A stretch of 41,967 nucleotides of DNA from a virus: positions 1-41,967 of the IMG/VR virus record IMGVR_UViG_3300019776_000166; one strand, written 5' to 3'. How positions within the stretch are numbered: position 1 is the first letter of the stretch; each line of letters opens with the position of its first letter. Under the pieces are notes generated by a model. It was not told the origin of the DNA, did no database searches, and was given only the letters and a program-made list of their open reading frames with translations. A program made the position numbers and the translations under genes. Of this stretch, positions 1 to 7,800 are shown one piece after another.

Positions 1-99
1 GATTGAAATTAGAGCACCATTGTTTCTTTGATCGATCTCCATTCGGCCATTGATGATCCTATTGACCATCCCCATGCGGCCACTGCCGATACTTGATCC
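1..99. repeat. Direct terminal repeat, left copy (closure overlap)
   Basis: These 99 bases are identical to 41869-41967. The repeat lies inside a coding sequence (tail fibre), which reads in frame across the junction when one copy is removed. A length of exactly 99 is a common assembler k-mer value, so this is probably a circular-contig overlap and not a packaged terminal redundancy. One copy should be dropped when the genome is circularised. Confidence 0.95.
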
Positions 100-141
100 A
101 TCTGAAAAAGCGATATTGTCGCCGCTGTATGAGATAGTCAT
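1..141 (-). CDS. Tail fibre protein, N-terminal part (continues at 41967)
   Basis: This is the beginning of the tail-fibre gene whose remainder is 41005-41967 on the same strand. The ATG at 139-141 gives MTISYSGDNIAFSDGSSIGS and then joins in frame to the [12 protein letters not shown] segment. The complete protein is 334 residues on the circular molecule. A start inside the repeat would lose 22 residues, so the upstream ATG is preferred. The gene follows the 154-741 fibre gene by a 12-nt gap, which points to cotranscription. Confidence 0.85.
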   Translation of the reverse strand, partial: MTISYSGDNIAFSDGSSIGSGRMGMVNRIINGRMEIDQRNNGALISI

Positions 142-153
142 TATTTAATTTCC

Positions 154-741
154 TTATTCATACAAAATGTTGATTGAGCCAGCATCAAATGTGTCTGTGC
201 CGTTTACCGTGGTGATGCGGACTGTTGTGACTATTCCTATTCCAGTTACTTTACCAGCGCAGGTTTTTAAAGTTGTTGAGGAATCTCTAACAAAATTACC
301 TCCACCAACCCATACGCTTGAACTTAATTGATTAATAACATAAGCACCAGAATCAATTAAAGCCGCAGTATCTTCACCAATTACAAACCCAGCAGTAGAT
401 GATATTGTTGGGCCTGAGTTACAAGCAGAAACATAACCACTAGAAACAATGCCTCCAGAAGTGCCAAATTGAATTAAAAAGCTACTTGCACCGCTTACTG
501 AAACTCCTGACAACATTACAGTAATGCGTTTTACCCAACTAGGTATGCCTGTAAAGTCAATAGATGTACCGCTTGTAGAAGCCTGTGCAGTACCGCTAAC
601 AATATTAGTAGATACGCCTTGTACAGCTATTGTTCCAGTTCCGTCAGGAATAGTTACGACTTGTGCTGAATTGGTGTTTGGGGCTTGCACCACCATTGAA
701 CCAGTGCCAGATGGCCCTCCCGCTAATTGTGCTGAACTCAT
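154..741 (-). CDS. Putative tail fibre / minor tail protein
   Basis: The 195-residue product is rich in Ser, Thr, Gly and Val and has the short beta-strand pattern typical of phage fibre shafts and heads. No enzymatic motif is visible. Residues 1-50 (SGTGSMVVQAPNTNSAQVV) look like the short entry segment of fibre modules. It lies between the T7-type fibre gene (752-1732) and the NGRMEIDQ fibre gene, all on the late strand with 10-12 nt gaps, so a part in the receptor-binding apparatus is likely. The assignment rests on position and composition; no specific family is recognised. Confidence 0.6.
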   Translation of the reverse strand: MSSAQLAGGPSGTGSMVVQAPNTNSAQVVTIPDGTGTIAVQGVSTNIVSGTAQASTSGTSIDFTGIPSWVKRITVMLSGVSVSGASSFLIQFGTSGGIVSSGYVSACNSGPTISSTAGFVIGEDTAALIDSGAYVINQLSSSVWVGGGNFVRDSSTTLKTCAGKVTGIGIVTTVRITTVNGTDTFDAGSINILYE

Positions 742-751
742 CTATATATCC

Positions 752-1732
752 TTAAAGAATGACGAGGCGTTGGCCTGTTGGTACAGTGAGCGCCAATCCT
801 GTTGGCACGACTAATGGGCCTACCATCACTGCGTTCTTACCAGTAGTTAATGTGTAATTGGATGTCATCGTTGTGCCGTTTTCCATAAATATGGAATCTG
901 ATCCACCACCCGTTGCGCCGCCGCCGACCGATCCCCATGCAGTGCCGTTGTAACCTTCAAACTTTCCAAGATCAGTATTAAATCTGAACCAGCCAGCCAC
1001 TAAACCCGCTACGGATCTTTGCGCTGTTGTTCCCTTTGGAATAGCTGCTGCACCAGTTGATGAATCTTTATTGACTAAAGTTGCAGGATTAATAGAAGCT
1101 GCTGAAGCGGCTGCTGCTACTGCGCTGTTATTGGCATTAGTCGCAGAAGTCGATGCTGAAGATGCCGATGCTGCTGCGGATGAGGCGTTAGCGGATGCGC
1201 CTTGAATGGCGACAATATTTGTACTGTTTGTATTAACAGAAGTAATGTTATTAGAAACAGTAATGATGCTGGTTAAGTTGTTGTACAAGGCAACGATATA
1301 ACCAGTCAAAGTCGATGGCGTAATGCTACTGGAAATATCCACTTTGACAGAACGACTGACTTGCTCTTTTAATTGCTGAACCAAAATGGTCAGCTTATCA
1401 AGCGCCGTGTTAAGGACGGATGGATAGAATCCACCTTGGTTTGTCAGGTCAGTTGCCTGCAACGCCCCTACTTGGCTTGATAGTGTCAGCAAATAACCAG
1501 TGGCTAATGCTGATGGAAGGACTACTGAACCACCAGGATTAGAATCCTGATTGCTATTTAATGTAACTGTGTAATCAGTATTGAGAACGAGAGTCGATTC
1601 AATCGCAGATAAGTCGGTACGAATGACCAAGACATCTGCCGCAGTGAATACTTTAAATGCGAATGAAAAGGAAGTAGTTAAGCCATTACCCGTATAAGGG
1701 CCAGCTTTTCTTGTTTCACTGGAAATCGTCAA
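752..1732 (-). CDS. Tail fibre protein with T7 fibre-type N-terminus
   Basis: The 326-residue product begins with a region (about residues 10-135, with GNGLTTSFSFAFKVF and LNTALDKLTILVQQLKEQV) resembling the N-terminal domain of T7 gp17, which docks the fibre on the tail adaptor. Residues 165-220 form an Ala/Ser/Asn-rich stretch that looks like a coiled-coil or shaft, followed by a Gly-rich end. The start is TTG at 1730-1732, preceded by GGGAG at a six-base spacing; no ATG fits. It is the first gene after the giant ejection protein and follows a GTGCGCGTAC motif and a hairpin. It is probably the attachment fibre to which the next two fibre proteins are linked. Confidence 0.75.
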   Translation of the reverse strand: MTISSETRKAGPYTGNGLTTSFSFAFKVFTAADVLVIRTDLSAIESTLVLNTDYTVTLNSNQDSNPGGSVVLPSALATGYLLTLSSQVGALQATDLTNQGGFYPSVLNTALDKLTILVQQLKEQVSRSVKVDISSSITPSTLTGYIVALYNNLTSIITVSNNITSVNTNSTNIVAIQGASANASSAAASASSASTSATNANNSAVAAAASAASINPATLVNKDSSTGAAAIPKGTTAQRSVAGLVAGWFRFNTDLGKFEGYNGTAWGSVGGGATGGGSDSIFMENGTTMTSNYTLTTGKNAVMVGPLVVPTGLALTVPTGQRLVIL

Positions 1733-1741
1733 GGTTTTCTC

Positions 1742-1778
1742 CCTATATCTCAGCCATCAGTTTGATAGGAGATATAGG
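1742..1778 (-). promoter_or_regulatory. Hairpin overlapping the fibre-gene Shine-Dalgarno
   Basis: CCTATATCTC (1769-1778 read on the minus strand) and GAGATATAGG (1742-1751) form a perfect 10-bp inverted repeat with a 17-base loop. The 3' arm runs into the GGGAG ribosome-binding site of the TTG-started fibre gene. As RNA it could reduce fibre translation or act as a processing site after the very long upstream gene. No U-tract follows, so it is not a standard terminator. Confidence 0.5.
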
Positions 1779-1780
1779 AA

Positions 1781-1790
1781 GTACGCGCAC
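1781..1790 (-). promoter_or_regulatory. Late-region intergenic motif GTGCGCGTAC, copy 4
   Basis: Exact 10-mer on the transcribed strand, 16 bases after the TAG of the giant ejection gene and about 49 bases before the fibre start. It is one of four exact copies (also 12888, 18696 and 25250), each in an intergenic gap of the late region. Its function is unknown. Confidence 0.6.
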
Positions 1791-1806
1791 CTAAACTGCT
1801 TCTACC

Positions 1807-4800
1807 CTATTGTTTTGAATACCCAAATAAAACAGCTAATGGGTTTTCAGTCTTACCTTCCGATAGGGCAATCACACCATCCACAGTACGATTGATCTGA
1901 GCGCTTGGTAAATGCAATGCGATACCGCCCACATTGATTACCGATCTTGCTAAGGCACGATCTAGCTCACCTTGACCAATCTGTTTGCCCAGTTTGTCTA
2001 ACTCTTGGAAGAAGCGTAAACCCGCTGGGCCACCATAGGCAGTGTCAAACATCTTTGTGCCAGTGATGTATTGGACTGCGCCAGTCGCTTCGCGTAGGCC
2101 TACCATCAAGCCCATGAGATAGCTAATCTGCTCTGAGGCCAATTTGCGTGCAATCTTTTCCCAATCATCATCGCCAGCACCACTTGGCATCAAGGCGTCT
2201 TTGAGTAACGAGGCCAATACAGAGGGTACGGAATAGAGTAAGAGGAAATCCCAGGCTAAAGCCATGACTTCGACTGGACTCTTAAAGTTGGTCTTCTTAG
2301 TCTGGTCAACACCCAAATTGTAGGCAGCGCTAAAGTAGCCATAGAACACAGTAAAGAGTTTTTGCAAATTGCCACCGCGTTGCACTTTTGCTAAATCTTT
2401 AATTTGACCGCCACCTTGAGAGTCGATGACTGCCTGATCTGCTCTGGCAATTGCAGTTTGCTCATCTACACCATTCTCAGCATCCATTAGTGCAGGATCA
2501 GCCAAAGCCTTCTGATACGCGCCCCACCAAGTCGGCATATCGGCAACAAGCTGCAAAGATTGCATTGGCGCAAACATCAACGCATCGAGCTTTTCGCGGA
2601 TCTCGCCCTTACCTTGAACAATCGACTGCACTTCATTGACTTCACGATTTAGCGTTCTAGCGCGATTGCGCATAAATTCAGACTTCTCATGCACTTGCTT
2701 GACCAGGCCAATTGGGGATTTAGCCCATTCAACAATGCCAAGTCCAATCCAGCGAGTGCCAACGCGAACCATAGACTGAGTTAAACCCAATGGCTGAAGC
2801 ATGGAGTTCATCAAGTTAAAGCCTAGACCAGCTACCGCAGCACCAGAGCGCAGCGGAGTTAAGACCTTAGACATTGCATCCATATCAGGCGAATCGCCTT
2901 TGGCAATGTCAGTAATCGCTGATTTAAATTGAGCAATGACATCAGCACCAAAACCAGTGCGAATCGCGTGATCCAAGGACTCATTCTTGATAATGCGATT
3001 GGCATCGATAACCCATTCATGCCAGGTCAAATCATGGATCACATCATTGACGCCCCTAAAGAGCGCATCCCAAGTCAGAATCAATGGACGGCCTGTGACT
3101 TCTTCAGCACGATCTTTAGTAAAGGATCTGCGAGTCGTCGCTGCATTGAACGCACCACGCATCATTTGTTTAGCAGCCTCGGCATCAGCAAACTGCTCCG
3201 CCCTACCTGATTCACGAGGATCGTACACAATCGGGAAGTAACCGCCATTGAGATCAAGCTGCGTACCTTCTTTAGTGGTGACAGTGAGGCGTTGTGGCTC
3301 TACCCAGTTTGGCTCTTTACCCATCACGCGACGCTCTTTTTCAGCGATCATTGGGCGATAGGATTCAAAGAAATCCCAGATATTCTGCACAAAATTCCAA
3401 TCGGCAGCCGTCAAGTTTTTCATTACAGGCGTTAATTGCTCGATCTGCCAGCCGCGACCATCCAGTAAGCGCTGCTGGTTTCCTGCATTACCCATGTTTA
3501 AGGCAATAACAATCTGCTCTCCGCGATTCAAGCTCTCTTTCAAAGTCGGGAAGTATTGTCCTTTACCGCCAAATTTACCGCCCTTGAGGATTGGCTCAAG
3601 TAAAGCAGAGAGGCGATGAGTTGCATCAGCACGCATAGTAGCTTCGTGATCCCCAGCTTTATTCATGCTGCGAATCAGGTATTCCCACATTGGCCCTTTC
3701 TCGTTATAGCCATCTAGCTCACGGGCAAGACTGGCTGTTTTACGATGGGCTGCAAAGAATCCTTTGAATAAGCGAACGGCCTTATTACCCAAGGTATCGC
3801 GAGTACGATTATCGATCTGTCGATCATTGGCATTTTTTTCGACTGATTCGACCATCTGATTAATGATGTCCGAGAATCGGCGATTGTCTTGCGCAGTCAA
3901 TAACTTTTCTTTGAGGCGGCCTAGATGCTCAATCTGTTTAATCGAATCAATTAATCCGCGCAACTCTTCTACTGTCATATCCTTATAGGACTGACGATAG
4001 GCTTCTGCCTTGATCTTGCTAGGTAAATCTACCTCAATACCCAGTTCTTCTTGCTGGGCAATCCAAGCTGCCAAAGACTTGCGCTTATCAATAGTTTTAA
4101 GAGTTGTGCCTTTACGCAAGTCAAAGCGCTCTAGGATGGCATCGATCTGATCTAGGTAATCGACATCCAATGCCTTGCGTGTACCTTCTTTGTCAAACTT
4201 GGACAAGTAACGCAGGCCTTTTTCAACTTCTTCCTGGGCGTCATACACTGCTTTAGTCGCGTAAGTATTGATAATCTGGTTACGCTTTTCGGCTGCTGCT
4301 TGTTCTAGCTTGCCTTCTTTTAGAGCTTTCTCGGCAGCTTTAGCAGCGCGGACTTCGGACGCCGCATACGGAGATGGTTTGAGATTACGAATGATCAGGC
4401 GATCGATCATATTCTTAGCAAATTCCTTGGCAGCGCTAACCAAGACTTTAGGTTTTCCAGTCGCTTTATTAAGGGCGTTCAATTCAGTAGCTACAAACTT
4501 GGCACGCGCCTCATTGTGAATCGCAACATCGGCAGCCTGCTCTAATGCTTGTGGGCTAGTAATGTCACCATAGCGCTCTAGCATCATCTGGTCTGTCAGA
4601 TTGGCAATAGCTTCTTTTGGATTTGGCAAAGTTAGTAAGGATTGAACTAGCTCATCACCTGAGCTAATACCAAACTGTTCAGCCACTAGATCAGGATGAA
4701 TACCATTGATAGCCACCAGCTTCATCGCTTCTAACTGATTGATCTGATCTCTTGGCACTGGCAATCCGACCAATTCACCAAAGTCTAAGCGCCCTGCACC

Positions 4801-7800
4801 CAGATCTTCTAAGTTGATGCCTTCACCAGCGCGGCCTTCTTGACCGAGTAATCGTGGATCAACGCCAACGGCATACTGTGGATCACCCCGCAACTCAGCA
4901 TCGATCTTGTCTTCTAGCTCATGGGTATCAAACTTGCCATGCTCATCGACTGTCAAATAGCCATAATTAGCAAGGATCTCACCCATAAAGTCTAAGGACT
5001 CTCCACCATTACGCTTAAAGACATATTTGCCAAAAGCAGGCATTGGGCTCTTCATCTTAGGATCTAAACCCATGAGGGCATCGATCTCATCGCGCTTGAG
5101 GCCGCCGAGCTTGGCAATTGCCGTAAACATGGAATCGACTTCTGGTGTCACTGTGTCTTTGTCAGACTTTGGCAGCGCATCAGGAACGATCTTCTGATCT
5201 TTTTCAATGCGATTGGTGAGGAATGTCCAGGCTTGATAGATTGGTTGACTCAATACCTCACGACGCGCATCCATCATTACTTCAGCGCGACGGGCGACAT
5301 TTTGCTTTTGCAGCTTTTTAATGATCTTGCCTCTGGCATTGTGTAGCCATTGCATATCCTTTAGGCCTTTAGCCTCCAATGAAGAGAGGGCTTCCATAGA
5401 CGCATCTAAGTCAAGCGCGTGGTAGGCAGCAAATTCTTCAGTTGTCATACCCGCTTGATCAGCCGATTCAAACAAAGGCATCATCGATCTGCCCTGTTCA
5501 GCTAATTGGATCTGCTCTGATGACGCCAGCATACGATCAAATACCTGACGGATAGAATCATCGAGCTTGCCTGCTTCTGGGTTACGCGCCACAAAGTCTT
5601 CAATCGACTTATAGACATTCATTAACCAGGCGCGGAAAGCCTGGAATATGCGCTGCAATTCAATGGATGGCGCTTTACCTTCAAACAAATAACGCTCGAA
5701 AGATTCAGCAGTCCGCTCATGGTAGCTGCGCTTTTCTTCTGGGCTTAATGTGTACCACTGATTAAGCTGGTCATTCAGATTGCCTTGTAAGCCATGCCAT
5801 TCAAGCATCTTGCTAACATCGCCCATGAGCTGACGCTCACCTTCAGTTAAAAAACTTGCGCCCATATCTGCGGCAGTACGGCTTAGATCAGCGACTAAGT
5901 TAATGTCACTTTCAAAGAAGAAGTGGCCTGATTCATGCAGGAATGTGGATAAATCTGCGGATTTAAGCAAAGTAATAATGCTTGGGGATTTGCTAATGTC
6001 AGATCCAAATGAGATCTGACCCCGCTGGGCTTGAAATAAAGTCTGGCCCGACATCACGGCTGCGCGGATTTCTGGAGTTACAGTAAAGCCAAGTTGAGTA
6101 AGGCTTTCTGTTTCGCCGCGAATAGACTCATCTCCATGACCTAATTCTTGACGCTCCATGATGTGAGTAAGGCGCTCTGCTTCATCAAAGTCACGACGCT
6201 TTTCTGCTGCTTGGATTTGATCGTAAGTAACTTTCTTTTCTGATCCTATTTCCATAGGCTCAATTTTTCCGCCGCCTACTTTTTTAAGAACATCATTAAC
6301 TACTTTTGGCAAAATTTTGTCATAGAATCCTTCCATACCTTCTCCTCCAACTTTTAGATCTAATCCAGAGTAGGAATGAAAATGCTCACGATTATTGGCA
6401 AAGTCATCTTTAATTTTTGATGCCAAATCTTTTCCAACATGATCCTCAAGATCAATAAGATTGAAAAGTGTTTTATTGATTACTTGATTTGCTTCTTGAT
6501 CATAGGCGGTTAATTTAAAACTTTTAACTGCGCCGCTATCATCTACATCTCGCTCAATGTCTAAATTATTAATTTCTTTAGAAAGATCAAAACGATCTGC
6601 CGCTTGTTCTCCATTTACAAAGGCCACTTTGTCATATCCATTCTCAGCGGCGTAACGAGTAATTCGCTTAATAGCTAATCCTGTCCAGGCTTTTGTATCT
6701 TTTAGCGGTGCATTTGGCACGCCATATTGCGTCATCATTTTGACAATATCTTCATCGCTACTATTTGCTACCGATTCTTGGGAGTATCCGTTGTCAAGCA
6801 TTTTTTGCCTTGCTTGTTCAATTGACATATCTCCACGATAACCCTTCTTACGACCAGCTTGATGCCAGTCTGATTGGATCTCTTCTACAAATAAGACCTT
6901 ATTTCCTTCTGCATCAGTACGATCATTAAAACGGATATGGGCTAATACATTTAGGTCATCCCAATGAGAAGATTTGTAGTTACTTTTGGGATCTGCTTCT
7001 GGCTGCTTTTCACGCAAGATGTAGGCTTTGGCTTCAGCCTCAGTCTTATACCTAGATTTAGGGATTTGGAATACTTGTTCTGGAGCATTGAAATACCAGA
7101 ATCGATCTGGATCACTAGCAATCTTTGTGTAGATAGATCCTAAATCACCCATGCGCTTGACTTCAGCATCGGTCATTTCAAAAATATCTTTACTCATTAA
7201 AGTCTTATATTCAGCCTCTTCTTCTGGGGTTAATGCTTTCTGTGGCTCAATAGCTGTGACATTTTCGTTTGTGTAAGTAACGCCGCCCTGCTCTGGCAGG
7301 GTAATCAATAGTTCTTTGTAGTTTTCCCCGCCTGGCAAAGTCCACTTGCCATACTTGGTAATTCCTTCTTTTTCAAGTCTAAGCCCAAGATCCATAGCAA
7401 TATGCTGCGGCTCACCTTCTGCAATGGTGTCACCAGTTTCGTCATCTATTAAATATGAATAACCCTCTGGGCCACGATCATCGAATGTATATCCGCGTGA
7501 TTCGGCATATTGAGCAATAGCAGACTGCGCTCTTTCACCTTCAGATCTGGAATCGCCTAATAACTTCTCACTAAGCTGCACGCCGTTCTCATTGATAAAC
7601 TGCGCAACTTGCTCTTTAGTGAGCTTTTCTTTACCTTTTAATTCCAGGTAATCTTTAATGCCTGACCATTCAATTTCTTCCTTTTTAACGCCTGGGAGTG
7701 AATTGATAATAGGCAGCCAGTCTTTTGCTGGAGCTGTGGCCTGCTTTGCAGCCATTACTGCCTGCGCTAAACCTGAGTAAAAAATAGGATTTGACTGGTT

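Noticed and set aside
1-99. Biological direct terminal repeat of a T7-type phage
   Set aside because: The repeat is inside a coding sequence, is exactly a common k-mer length, and the phage has temperate, BPP-1-like features; closure overlap is the simpler reading.
752-1732. Diversity-generating retroelement variable region in the fibre genes
   Set aside because: No reverse transcriptase frame and no second near-identical template repeat was found in the window.
4268-4519. Plus-strand frames inside the giant ejection gene, such as this one
   Set aside because: They lie antisense to a continuous 2748-codon gene with recognisable domains and lack ribosome-binding sites or family patterns.
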